Part shown: positions 17,181 through 25,261 of the stretch, in pieces
Position numbering within the stretch: position 1 is the stretch's first letter
Layout: the number at the start of each line of letters is the position of its first letter
Origin: Pedobacter frigiditerrae
GTDB lineage: Bacteria; Bacteroidota; Bacteroidia; Sphingobacteriales; Sphingobacteriaceae
Length of the DNA stretch: 60,113 bases
Assembly (NCBI RefSeq): GCF_004331645.1
Contig: NZ_SJSK01000010.1
Coordinates: 1 to 60,113 of the forward strand
Direction of reading: 5' to 3'
Translations under genes and position numbers: made by a program
The notes under the pieces: generated by a model
Database searches by the model: none
The model's input: the letters and a program-made list of their open reading frames with translations, nothing else
What the model was told of the DNA's origin: nothing

Positions 17181-17957
17181 TTATATCGAAATTTCTATGG
17201 TTAATTTTGTTCCATCCCCTTCTTTACTTTCTATATAATAACTACCACCAATTAAGGCTATTCTTTTCTTTATATTACTTAATCCAATACCTTTTCCTGC
17301 CATTTTTTCAGTATTAAAACCTTTTCCATCATCACTTAAAGTTAGTATTAATTGGTTATCGTTTTTAACTAAGGTTGCCGAAATTGTTTTACAGGCAGCG
17401 TGTTTAATGCTATTTTGTATAAACTCTTGCACAACTCTTAATAATAAACTTTTAGCTTGATAACTTAATGGTATCGACTCAAAATCGACCTTTAAATTAA
17501 GTTTGTATTTTTTTAATATTTCAATTCTAGCAAACTCTTCTTTCAATAAAATAGAAATATCGTTTGTGTCAATATGATTGTCTGTCAAAGATTTAGATAA
17601 GTGCCTTAACTCTGACAAAGCATCATTTATAAGCTCTCCAATCCCTGTAATCTTATCGTTTATTGGCAAAGCTTCATTTTCGAAAGCTAATTGCTGGGTA
17701 TATAAACTCGCTAAAGTTAGTTTTTGGCCAACGTTGTCATGTATTTCGCGACCAATGTGTTGCATGGTTTGGGTTTGTATCTCTATTTGTGTAGCTAACA
17801 ATTCTTTTTGATGTAAAACATGTTGCTGCTGTAATTGAGTTATACTCTCTTTTTTTTTGTTTTTATATTGAATAACAAAGGAAATAGCAGCCACAATAAA
17901 TGCCACCAAAAAAATATTGAATAAAATAATAACTAATAGATATTCGGTTTGCCCCAT
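17181..17957 (-). CDS. Sensor histidine kinase, HisKA_3 type
   Basis: 258 residues. One membrane helix (about 7-30) is followed by a coiled coil. His73 in MQHIGREIHDNVGQKLTLASL is the phosphorylation site, and the ATPase domain has VVQEFIQNSIKHA (N box), LSDDGKGF (G1) and GIGLSNIKKRIALIGG (G2). There is no external sensor domain, so sensing probably uses the upstream multi-helix membrane protein encoded in the same operon, with which the reading frame overlaps by 25 bases. The regulator at 16432-17073 is the partner. Confidence 0.92.
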   Translation of the reverse strand: MGQTEYLLVIILFNIFLVAFIVAAISFVIQYKNKKKESITQLQQQHVLHQKELLATQIEIQTQTMQHIGREIHDNVGQKLTLASLYTQQLAFENEALPINDKITGIGELINDALSELRHLSKSLTDNHIDTNDISILLKEEFARIEILKKYKLNLKVDFESIPLSYQAKSLLLRVVQEFIQNSIKHAACKTISATLVKNDNQLILTLSDDGKGFNTEKMAGKGIGLSNIKKRIALIGGSYYIESKEGDGTKLTIEISI

Positions 17958-18592
17958 ATAAACGCTGCAGTAAATAACAAATACATCAAGTGATTAGCGA
18001 TCAGAAAAAAGGTGTAATAATTACTCCACAAATTAGCTTCATTCAGCAATAAATTATAAAATGAAAAAAATGGTAATGTGCCTACATAAAGTAGCATAAT
18101 GCCAATATTTATGTAAAACATATAATTGGTATGGAATAAAAGTATTTTTTCTGATTTTATTTGCTTAAAAATTTCTAAAATAACTAAAAACATCAATAGT
18201 ACCGTGCCAACGGTATAACTTAAAGACAACATCATACCCGGCTTATGAATAATTGTAAAATAAGGTAAAAACGAAACACAAAATAAACCAGTAATAATCC
18301 AAAACAATTTTTGCCTGTTTAAAGATTTTACGGCGTATAGCCAATAAAAGAATACAAATTCAATGGGTATAACGAAAAAGTCATAATACGTACTTATGTA
18401 TGAAGGATAATTTTTTAATCCCCATTTAGCAAATGCCTCCATTAAAAAGATTGCACAACAGTAAACAATAAACCATTTCCAATGACTTTTTTTGAGTGCG
18501 GGAAAATGAAATAAAGCAACAAGCGCTGTTGAAAACTGCACCCAAATCAGTGTTTCGCTCAATATCTTTTGGGTATTGCTAAATAATACCAT
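17933..18592 (-). CDS. Polytopic membrane protein of the kinase operon
   Basis: 219 residues with about six hydrophobic segments (for example near residues 18-30, 40-56, 72-88, 98-114, 125-143, 150-172, 188-210). There are many aromatics and no enzyme motif. The 3' end overlaps the kinase gene, so the two are translationally coupled. The pattern of a helix-only protein plus a kinase without sensor suggests that this protein supplies the signal input. That is inference from gene order. Confidence 0.65.
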   Translation of the reverse strand: MVLFSNTQKILSETLIWVQFSTALVALFHFPALKKSHWKWFIVYCCAIFLMEAFAKWGLKNYPSYISTYYDFFVIPIEFVFFYWLYAVKSLNRQKLFWIITGLFCVSFLPYFTIIHKPGMMLSLSYTVGTVLLMFLVILEIFKQIKSEKILLFHTNYMFYINIGIMLLYVGTLPFFSFYNLLLNEANLWSNYYTFFLIANHLMYLLFTAAFIWGKPNIY

Positions 18593-18597
18593 GATTA

Positions 18598-19248
18598 TTA
18601 AAAAGATTGCCCCTCCTTTGATGCTGGTGGTATTATTTGCCCATGATTTAAAGACATCACTTCCGTATCATCTCTTTGATCTCTTACCATGATATAACTC
18701 ATTTGTTTAAGATTTTTCTTCATGAATCCTTCGTATGTATTGACATCTAAAGGATTAAAATCAGTGTAAACGCCTCTTGTGTTTTTAATTACGGGTAACA
18801 GAATTAACGTGTGTTTTCTTTCATAAAGTCTAGTAATATCATTGTTTAATAATTTTTTTAAATTTTCATACCCTGGATTAGCCCACTTTGTATTTAATGG
18901 ATATGCTGCATAATACATTCTTATGGCCAGTTTATTATTTGCATCTGGTTGGTTATGTTTTACATTGCTTTCAATATCATTAATGAATTTTTTTAACGTG
19001 TCTAGATCAAATAGGATAGAATTTGCATCATTTTCCACCCCATTTTCTCTGTCATTTTCTATGGCTTTGAGCTGCGTTTGCCTATAATTATTAGTCATTT
19101 CTTGTATTAAACTATACCGTAATGTACTTGGCTTAGAACTTGGTGTATTAGGGTCAGTATCTGTTTTTTTTGGTGGATAGTAATAAGCATATACGCCAAA
19201 AGCAATAATAAGTACCGCAATAATGAGAGTTAAATGTTTCTTTTCCAT
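18598..19248 (-). CDS. Hypothetical membrane-anchored protein of the kinase operon
   Basis: 216 residues. A single helix at residues 7-24 (TLIIAVLIIAFGVYAYYY) anchors a mainly alpha-helical extracytoplasmic domain (about 45-216) with no cysteine and no known motif; ILFDLDTLKKFINDIESN and MSYIMVRDQRDDTEVMSLNH stand out. It is the first gene of the operon leading to the kinase and regulator, five bases upstream of the next gene. A periplasmic sensing or modulating role is possible. Confidence 0.6.
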   Translation of the reverse strand: MEKKHLTLIIAVLIIAFGVYAYYYPPKKTDTDPNTPSSKPSTLRYSLIQEMTNNYRQTQLKAIENDRENGVENDANSILFDLDTLKKFINDIESNVKHNQPDANNKLAIRMYYAAYPLNTKWANPGYENLKKLLNNDITRLYERKHTLILLPVIKNTRGVYTDFNPLDVNTYEGFMKKNLKQMSYIMVRDQRDDTEVMSLNHGQIIPPASKEGQSF

Positions 19249-19350
19249 TTGATTAATTTGAAATTATATAATAAATATACTTTTTAATTATACAAAATAG
19301 CTAAGGTTTAGTTAAGAAAACTAGGGGTATCCGCTCGTTTTTAGTATCGC

Positions 19351-19436
19351 TAAACAACGGTAAAATTTACCGCTGTTTAAACGTCAAAATTCAGTTGTAT
19401 AACCATTAACTGTTGCCTCTAGGTATTGCACCTTTG
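19351..19436 (+). promoter_or_regulatory. Promoter 1 with 29 bp palindromic upstream element
   Basis: TAAACAACGGTAAA (19351-19364), one A, then TTTACCGCTGTTTA form a 14-bp-arm palindrome with one mismatch. A -7-like CACCTTTG lies at 19429-19436, 78 bases from the palindrome start. The same distance is kept in promoter 2. Confidence 0.5.
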
Positions 19437-19492
19437 TAAGGTGTAAGACAGTTGACAAATTTTAGTTGTACACAATTTATAAAATAGAATTG

Positions 19493-19582
19493 ATGAGAAA
19501 AAACTTTAGAAGAATAAAACAGTTTATCAATTTGGTACGAGTGGAAATAGAATTTTGCAAGACCATATTTTATAAACTATAA
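19493..19582 (+). CDS. Possible 29-residue small ORF or small RNA
   Basis: ATG AGA AAA AAC TTT... encodes 29 residues starting MRKNFRRIKQFIN and ending TIFYKL, basic and amphipathic, then TAA. It lies between a promoter-like element (19351-19436) and a strong hairpin terminator (19627-19661), so a transcript of about 220 nt is expected. Whether the peptide or the RNA matters cannot be told. No homologue is recognised. Confidence 0.35.
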   Translation: MRKNFRRIKQFINLVRVEIEFCKTIFYKL

Positions 19583-19626
19583 AACACCCTACATCTACCA
19601 AAACTAATCCCATAAGATTTGGTTAT

Positions 19627-19661
19627 AGTTACCTGTCCTGGTTTCAGGCAGGTAACTTTTT
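19627..19661 (+). terminator. Terminator of the small transcript
   Basis: AGTTACCTG pairs with CAGGTAACT, the inner CCTG pairs with CAGG, and the stem is followed by TTTT. It embeds a variant of the CCTGCCTG palindrome. Confidence 0.65.
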
Positions 19662-19850
19662 AAAGCTGTTATTCTAGCTATTCTAAACTCCTTGTAGTCT
19701 CTGTTTCGGAAAACCGAAGCAAAAAAGCCTAAAAACTAATGTTTGTAAATTCTTATGATTAAGGGTTTGCTCAACTAAACAAGTATGTCTAATCTTTATT
19801 CGGTTAAATGCCTTTTGGTGTTTAGGCGCACCTAGCCTAATGTAAGTAGT

Positions 19851-19981
19851 TAAACAACGGTAGAATTTATAGCTATTTAAACATTCAAATACAGTTTTAT
19901 GCACATTGATTACCAATCAATTGCGCTGCAAATTTGTGTCAAGCAATCTGTAAACGATGTCTTATAGATGAGTTAACTCAT
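19851..19981 (+). promoter_or_regulatory. Promoter 2, upstream of the SdpBA-like operon
   Basis: TAAACAACGGTAgA repeats the left half of the promoter 1 palindrome; the right half is degenerate. TTG at 19906-19908 and CAAATTTG at 19929-19936 fit -33/-7 boxes, and 78 bases again separate palindrome and -7 box. ATGAGTT-AACTCAT (19968-19981) is a perfect 14 bp palindrome in the leader and a possible operator. The remaining gap sequence shows a small TTCGG/CCGAA hairpin at about 19702-19716. Confidence 0.5.
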
Positions 19982-20054
19982 GCATATATTTTAACTAAAA
20001 GGAGTATTCCGAAAATCCTTAAAAGAGTAGGAATAAAAATTAAATCTAAATATT

Positions 20055-20726
20055 ATGAAAAAATCAATTCTACTACTAATCGCTTTAGCTTTTAGTACGG
20101 TTGCATTTTCGCAAGTAAAATTTACTAAAGCAGAGCAACAACAAATGCAAAGAATTCTCGGTAACGATTTCACCGCAGTATTAGGTAGGCAGGGACAGCT
20201 GGCAGTTGTTACACCAGACAAAGTTGGACAATTGACATCTACCGCAAAGGGAAGTTTTAAAGGAATGCCTGGACTTGCGGCTAATGCAGTTTTAGCAGCT
20301 AACGAAAAATGGTGGGTTTACAAACAAAGTGGCGATTTGCTTAAGTCAAAATTGGGAGAAGAACGTTTTAACCAATTAAATAAAATCCTTACTAAAAAAG
20401 GATTAAATATTAATGCTGTTGAAAAACCAGTAGCATTTACTAGGGCAGAGCAACAACAATTGCAGAAAGTTTTGGGCAGAAACTTTACAGCAGTATTAGG
20501 TGAGCAGGGACAATTGGCAGTTGTTACGCCAGACAAAGTTGGACAATTGAAATCTACAGCAAGGGGTGGTTTTAGCGGGATGCCTGGCCTTGCAGCTAAT
20601 GCAGTTTTGGCAGCGAACGAAAAATGGTGGGTTTATAAACAAAGTGGTGATTTGCTTAAATCTAAATTAGGAGAGGAACGTTTTAACCAATTAAATACAA
20701 TCCTTGCTAAAAAAGGATTGAACTAA
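20055..20726 (+). CDS. Secreted two-repeat protein, candidate antimicrobial precursor
   Basis: 223 residues: signal peptide 1-19 (ending STVAFS), then two nearly identical 98-residue repeats (21-118 and 126-223) joined by INAVEKP. The repeats differ at 14 positions. A 40-residue block (GMPGL...FNQLN, 70-109 and 175-214) is identical in both. There are no cysteines. Each repeat has an amphipathic start (FTKAEQQQ), a hydrophobic small-residue stretch (GLAANAVLAANEKWWVY) and a charged helical end. The gene opens an operon with an SdpB-like and an SdpA-like gene, which in other bacteria process or export an SdpC-type toxin. It has no sequence likeness to SdpC that I can see, so the precursor role is inferred from context. 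Confidence 0.6.
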   Translation: MKKSILLLIALAFSTVAFSQVKFTKAEQQQMQRILGNDFTAVLGRQGQLAVVTPDKVGQLTSTAKGSFKGMPGLAANAVLAANEKWWVYKQSGDLLKSKLGEERFNQLNKILTKKGLNINAVEKPVAFTRAEQQQLQKVLGRNFTAVLGEQGQLAVVTPDKVGQLKSTARGGFSGMPGLAANAVLAANEKWWVYKQSGDLLKSKLGEERFNQLNTILAKKGLN

Positions 20727-20806
20727 AATTTGCCAGTATAGTGTAGATGCAATTCTACACTATATTAATTTTATTTAAATCAATAGAGTACCTAAAAATA
20801 CCGAAA

Positions 20807-21721
20807 ATGAACTCATATACAATTAAAAGTGTTTTGAAGGATAATGTTTTTTATAACATTACCTATTGCTATAATGCCAACCAATTAGAGGTTTTTAGAA
20901 TTTTGGTGGCTCTTTTTGCAATTATCTCAATGTATACGTTGGTTTTAGATTACGATGTTTTTTTTGCGCCAAATGGCATAGTTAATTGGGAAGTGTCTAA
21001 TGCAAATGCACTTTGGTTTGAGTGCCATCCACAGAAAATTGCCGATTTTTTAAGCATATCGCCCAATTATGTAATGATTGCAATTCTTACGTTGTATTTT
21101 TTAGGCCTTATTGCCTTATTATTGGGGATTTATACTAGGCTGTCAGCTATTATTTGCTTAATTAGTTTTACATTAATTACCAATGTAATGTCTTCTTTCG
21201 CATTTGGAGTAGATATTTATCAATCAGTATGCTTTTTTTTCCTAACTATATTTCCAACAGGTTATAGTTTATCATTAATCAAAAAAGATAATTATCCTAA
21301 TCTTAACGAGGTTAAGCAAATATGCATTAGGGTATTGCAGCTATACTTAATTATAACTTATATATCAGCTGGATTTGAGAAAGCATTCATGCAAAATTGG
21401 TGGAATGGGAGGTTTATCTATTTCCTTAGCAATGACCCAACCATAATGACAACAAACTTTTTTCCAAAAGACCAAAATAGCCTTTTCTATGTCTTTTTTG
21501 GGATTATGGTGGTATTTATAGAATCATTGTATTTCATGTTAGTATGGTTTAAGAAAACTCGACTGTACATACTCATCATAATTATATCAATGCATTTGTT
21601 TATTGCACTCTTTATGGACTTGTTGTTTTTTGGGTTGCTACTAATTGTGTTAAATGTAGTTTGCTGGTACCCGGCAATTTTTGCTAATCTTAAAATTAAA
21701 GAAAATGATAAAAGCATATAA
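20807..21721 (+). CDS. SdpB-like HTTM-domain membrane protein
   Basis: 304 residues from the ATG at 20807. The protein has about seven or eight membrane helices and the HTTM (vitamin K-dependent carboxylase-like) pattern: NQLEVFRILVALFAI at the start, GIYTRLSAIICLISF, FGVDIYQSVCFFF and LIITYISAGFEKAFMQNWWNG. The last motif matches the SdpB branch, where SdpB with SdpA matures the SDP toxin of Bacillus. It follows the secreted repeat protein by 80 bases and overlaps the SdpA-like gene by 17 bases. Other HTTM functions are possible, but the gene order favours an SdpB role. Confidence 0.7.
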   Translation: MNSYTIKSVLKDNVFYNITYCYNANQLEVFRILVALFAIISMYTLVLDYDVFFAPNGIVNWEVSNANALWFECHPQKIADFLSISPNYVMIAILTLYFLGLIALLLGIYTRLSAIICLISFTLITNVMSSFAFGVDIYQSVCFFFLTIFPTGYSLSLIKKDNYPNLNEVKQICIRVLQLYLIITYISAGFEKAFMQNWWNGRFIYFLSNDPTIMTTNFFPKDQNSLFYVFFGIMVVFIESLYFMLVWFKKTRLYILIIIISMHLFIALFMDLLFFGLLLIVLNVVCWYPAIFANLKIKENDKSI

Positions 21722-22220
21722 AATTACTTTCAGAATAATATTGTTAATTGTTTTGTTATCGGTGATGAAAGTTAGTGTGTGGATTGATAAAAATATTGAT
21801 TGTTATCCCCTTTCAGTTACACAATCCTTTATTTTTAGAATTACCAGGTTGAACTGGCAGTATGGGTTTTTTACCAGTAAGTCTAATAATTATCAATTCA
21901 TTAAAAGTGATATTAGCTTAGTAGATCCTGCTAATACTTCGAGAAATATAATCATTGCAAAGGACAGTGGTTTGGATAAATTGGTTTTGCCAATAAACGC
22001 AGTTAGAGTTAACTCTTCAATTCAACAAATGGTTAGGGATACACTTTATTTAGAGGCTGGATCTAGGTCTATAGCTTTATACTTATTTAAAAATTTTCCA
22101 TCATATAGAAATATAGATTTCTCTATACAAACCTATAATAGAAAAATTAAAGTGGATCAGACTAGGTTTAAACTTACAACTAAACTCGATACGTTATTTA
22201 ATCGTAGAATTAGTTATTAA
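21705..22220 (+). CDS. SdpA-like protein
   Basis: 171 residues. One membrane helix (about 8-25, FRIILLIVLLSVMKVSVW) precedes an extracytoplasmic domain. Residues 48-56 read LNWQYGFFT, close to the W-G-F-F-T signature of SdpA-family proteins, and the length and topology also fit. The start MIKAYK at 21705 lies inside the upstream gene, so translation is probably coupled. SdpA and SdpB are both required for SDP toxin maturation in Bacillus. The two-gene set behind a secreted precursor suggests the same division of labour. No SdpI-type immunity gene is present in the window. Confidence 0.6.
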   Translation: MIKAYKITFRIILLIVLLSVMKVSVWIDKNIDCYPLSVTQSFIFRITRLNWQYGFFTSKSNNYQFIKSDISLVDPANTSRNIIIAKDSGLDKLVLPINAVRVNSSIQQMVRDTLYLEAGSRSIALYLFKNFPSYRNIDFSIQTYNRKIKVDQTRFKLTTKLDTLFNRRISY

Positions 22221-22322
22221 GCGAAAAGACTAAAGTTGATAGTTAGGTCGAATTGTTACTATAGACAATGGAATTTTCAAGAAATTGTTAATGGAGTTTT
22301 AATTATCATTAACAATTTGGGC

Positions 22323-22820
22323 CTATGCTTGTAACTTTTCGATCTCTTCTTTCCAGTGTTTTCTGCCATTAATCACAAATTTTTCTACTTTGCCATCTTT
22401 AGTAGTTATTTGTAATCCGTTAGGGATAATTCCCAAAGAATTATAGAGTGTTACTCCTGTAATGCTTGCAATGTCAATGCATTGTTCATGATTTTGAATA
22501 TTAAAACCATGAGATTTAAATTCTAGCCTACCTTTAAACAGATATAATTTTCCGCCAACTGCCTCTGCACCTTTAAAATGATTGGCTCGTCCAGAAAGAA
22601 TGATTTCTTCTCCATTGCTATTAATACTTGTTTGCTTAGCTACGGTTTTAGAACCAGCAAAGAAATAAATGAATACCCCAAAAAGCACACCGCCAATTGG
22701 AGCTGTAACAGCTGCAAAGGGAATGCTAACCATATAAGTCTCAATAATTCCAAAAACTACAGCGAAGATTACAGCAGCATAAAATGAATCTCTTAAAAGA
22801 ATTTTCTTTTCAGTAGTCAT
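22323..22820 (-). CDS. Membrane protein with GRAM/PH-like domain
   Basis: 165 residues. Two helices (about 11-30 and 34-54) are followed by a beta-rich domain with ILSGRANHFKGAEAVGGKLY, LFKGRLEFKSHGFNIQNHEQ and ITTKDGKVEKFVINGRKHW, a pattern of bacterial GRAM/PH-like domains. It starts two bases after the dnaX stop and so is probably its operon partner. It converges on the Sdp-like operon; an immunity role is conceivable but unsupported. Confidence 0.65.
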   Translation of the reverse strand: MTTEKKILLRDSFYAAVIFAVVFGIIETYMVSIPFAAVTAPIGGVLFGVFIYFFAGSKTVAKQTSINSNGEEIILSGRANHFKGAEAVGGKLYLFKGRLEFKSHGFNIQNHEQCIDIASITGVTLYNSLGIIPNGLQITTKDGKVEKFVINGRKHWKEEIEKLQA

Positions 22821-22822
22821 GA

Positions 22823-24709
22823 TTAAGGATTAATATCCAGGTTAAACCTTTTGCGCATTTCCTCTATCTGTGGATTTTTTTCGACCATATAAGCGTATTT
22901 ATCTTTGTTGGTATAAATCCTCTTTTTGGTTGTATTTTCACCTTTTTTGGATACAATTTGTAAGTCGTAGTTTTTTAGTGCAGAACGAAGAAAATTTAAT
23001 AAATCTACCTTTTCATCTTGCAAGGTACTTTCTAAAGCTAAATTCTCTACCAATACCGTAATTTCAGTCCCATTAATAATTGGGTCGTTATTCATTAAGG
23101 TATACAAGTGAATCTTATCTGCATCCTTGGCTTTTTGAGTGTAAACTTTCCAAAGGTCTAGAAATTGCTCCTCAGTAAAACTTTCCTTTTCATTGCCCGT
23201 AATATATTTAGGCCCTTTATCTTCGTCACTTTTAGCAATGCTTTCTAAATTTGTAAGTGATGGAATTAAGGAAGCAATAGTGTTCGTGCTTAAAGGCTGA
23301 ATTTTTATTGAACCAGTAGAAGGTTTAGGTAAGGTAATAGGCCTGTTCGGCTCTGGTGCTTTTGTAGGTAAAGGAATATCTAAGTGGTCAGGTAAATCTT
23401 GCAATTCTTCTCGCTCAACAAAGTCTTTAAGGTCAGCTACACTAGCGTTCTCAACTTTCAGACTTTCGGACTTTCCGACTTCCTGATTCTCAGTTCTCTG
23501 CTCTTCAATTTTCGGACTTTCCGACTTTCCAACTACTCGACTCCCCGAACTAATTAAAGTTTTTTTTTTATCCTGATCTGAGTCAGTTGCTGTAGGTTGG
23601 TTTGCAAGTTGGATTACCGAAGGAATGTGGCACATTTTAATGAGCGACAATTCTACTTGCAACCGTTGATTTTTACTGTTTTTATAAACTAAATCGCATT
23701 GGTTGGCCAAGTTCAAAGCAGTTAAGATAAATCCTAAATCAGCAGATTTGCTTTGAGCCAAGTATTTTTGCTTAATGGTTTCACTAACTTCTAACAATTG
23801 TACGGTTTGCGCATCTTTCCCAACCAAAAGGTTTCTAAAGTGACTAGCCAAACCATTGATGAAGTTATTGCCATCAAAACCATTATTTAAAATCTCATTA
23901 AATAAAAGTAAGGTCTGGCTAACATCGCCACTGCATAAAAAATCAGTTAGCTTAAAATAATAATCGTAATCTAATATGTTAAGGTTGTCAATTACTGCTT
24001 TATAAGTTACGTTTCTATTGGTATAACTTACAATCTGGTCAAACATTGAAAGTGCATCACGTAAACCGCCATCAGCTTTTTGAGCTATAATGTGTAAACC
24101 ATCACCATCAACAGTAATGTTCTCACGAACGGCAATTTTGTTTAAGTGACCCGCAATGTCTTCAACCTGTATTCTGTTGAAATCAAAAATCTGACAACGA
24201 GATAAAATAGTTGGCAAAATTTTATGTTTTTCAGTAGTTGCTAATATGAAAATAGCATAAGAAGGTGGTTCTTCTAATGTTTTAAGAAATGCGTTAAATG
24301 CATTTGCCGAAAGCATGTGAACCTCATCTATAATATAGATCTTATATTTCCCTGCTTGTGGTGGTATACGAACCTGCTCAATTAAGCTCCTGATATCATC
24401 AACAGAGTTGTTTGATGCCGCATCTAATTCATGGAAGTTAAAAGAATGTCCTGTTTGAAAAGAAACACAACTTTCACAAGTTCCGCAAGCTTCAGTTTCT
24501 GCAGAAAGATTGGTGCAGTTTATTGTTTTTGCCAAAATACGGGCGCAAGTAGTTTTACCCACACCACGCGGACCACAAAACAAAAATGCCTGGGCTAGTT
24601 GGTTGTTTTTGATGGCATTTTGCAAAGTTCCCGTAATATGCTGCTGCCCAACTACGGTTTCAAACGTAGCCGGACGATATTTACGTGCCGAAACAATAAA
24701 ATTTTCCAT
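22823..24709 (-). CDS. dnaX: DNA polymerase III subunit gamma/tau
   Basis: 628 residues. Clamp-loader ATPase: Walker A GPRGVGKT (46-53), zinc Cys at 65, 75, 78 and 81, Walker B IIDEVH (126-131), sensor ILATTEKHKILPTILSRCQ. Domain III follows to about 365. Residues about 384-424 form a low-complexity linker in which VGKSES occurs twice; it is encoded by copies of a repeat found elsewhere between genes. The C-terminus (480-628) is the Bacteroidetes-type tau domain ending KRFNLDINP. It loads the beta clamp at the replication fork. No internal frameshift signal was sought in detail. Confidence 0.96.
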   Translation of the reverse strand: MENFIVSARKYRPATFETVVGQQHITGTLQNAIKNNQLAQAFLFCGPRGVGKTTCARILAKTINCTNLSAETEACGTCESCVSFQTGHSFNFHELDAASNNSVDDIRSLIEQVRIPPQAGKYKIYIIDEVHMLSANAFNAFLKTLEEPPSYAIFILATTEKHKILPTILSRCQIFDFNRIQVEDIAGHLNKIAVRENITVDGDGLHIIAQKADGGLRDALSMFDQIVSYTNRNVTYKAVIDNLNILDYDYYFKLTDFLCSGDVSQTLLLFNEILNNGFDGNNFINGLASHFRNLLVGKDAQTVQLLEVSETIKQKYLAQSKSADLGFILTALNLANQCDLVYKNSKNQRLQVELSLIKMCHIPSVIQLANQPTATDSDQDKKKTLISSGSRVVGKSESPKIEEQRTENQEVGKSESLKVENASVADLKDFVEREELQDLPDHLDIPLPTKAPEPNRPITLPKPSTGSIKIQPLSTNTIASLIPSLTNLESIAKSDEDKGPKYITGNEKESFTEEQFLDLWKVYTQKAKDADKIHLYTLMNNDPIINGTEITVLVENLALESTLQDEKVDLLNFLRSALKNYDLQIVSKKGENTTKKRIYTNKDKYAYMVEKNPQIEEMRKRFNLDINP

Positions 24710-24787
24710 CGCAACGAAAATAGGAATTTTTGTCGAGGTTGAAATGTTGAAAGTTATAATGTTGAAAAGTTACCTTTTGAAACGGCC

Positions 24788-24831
24788 GTCATCCGATGAG
24801 TATATGGTTCCTGCAAATCTCATCGGATGAC
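24788..24831. repeat. GTCATCCGATGAG inverted repeat
   Basis: GTCATCCGATGAG and CTCATCGGATGAC are perfect 13 bp inverted copies around an 18 bp loop, followed by a T-rich run. It is either a terminator for leftward-facing neighbours or an intergenic repeat. Confidence 0.6.
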
Positions 24832-24904
24832 TAGTTTTGGTTTTTTTGAAAATCCAAATCAGTGCTATTTGGCGACTGCTGTCCTGCTTTCAGCTATATT
24901 TTTT

Positions 24905-25255
24905 TATGTCCTTCGACTACCTGCCTACACGCAGGCAGGCGCTCAGGATGACATAAAAAAGGATGCCGCTTCAATCCGGTTTATGATTTAAGTTGGTGCT
25001 TTCTACTTCTGTTGTATGATGCTAAGCCAACTATGACGGGAAATCTCTGGCCAAGAGCCACTTTCTATGTTATATAAACCCCTGCCTGTCCGGCAGGCAG
25101 GCGATAAATGGCGGGACTGAAGTAGCGAGGTAATACTGAGACTGTTTTTCAACCGATAATGTTAATCTGCACTTGATTGTGTCTCATGCTGAGCGTAGTC
25201 GAGGCACTCCCAGTAAACTCTTCGACTAAGCTCTGAGTGACATTTAATTTTAGGA
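24905..25255. repeat. Repeat cluster between dnaX and the AraC gene
   Basis: The region contains CTTCGACTAC/GCTCAGGATGAC split by a CTGCCTACACGCAGGCAG palindrome (24921-24940), a perfect CCTGCCTGTCCGGCAGGCAGG (25081-25101) and a GAGCGTAGTCGAGG/CTTCGACTAAGCTC pair (25192-25238). No coding frame of note is present in 24710-25261. Confidence 0.6.
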
Positions 25256-25261
25256 ACAGAA

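Noticed and set aside
22323..22820. Immunity gene for the Sdp-like operon
   Set aside because: It is placed two bases after dnaX on the opposite strand and has a GRAM/PH-like domain; no SdpI likeness is seen.
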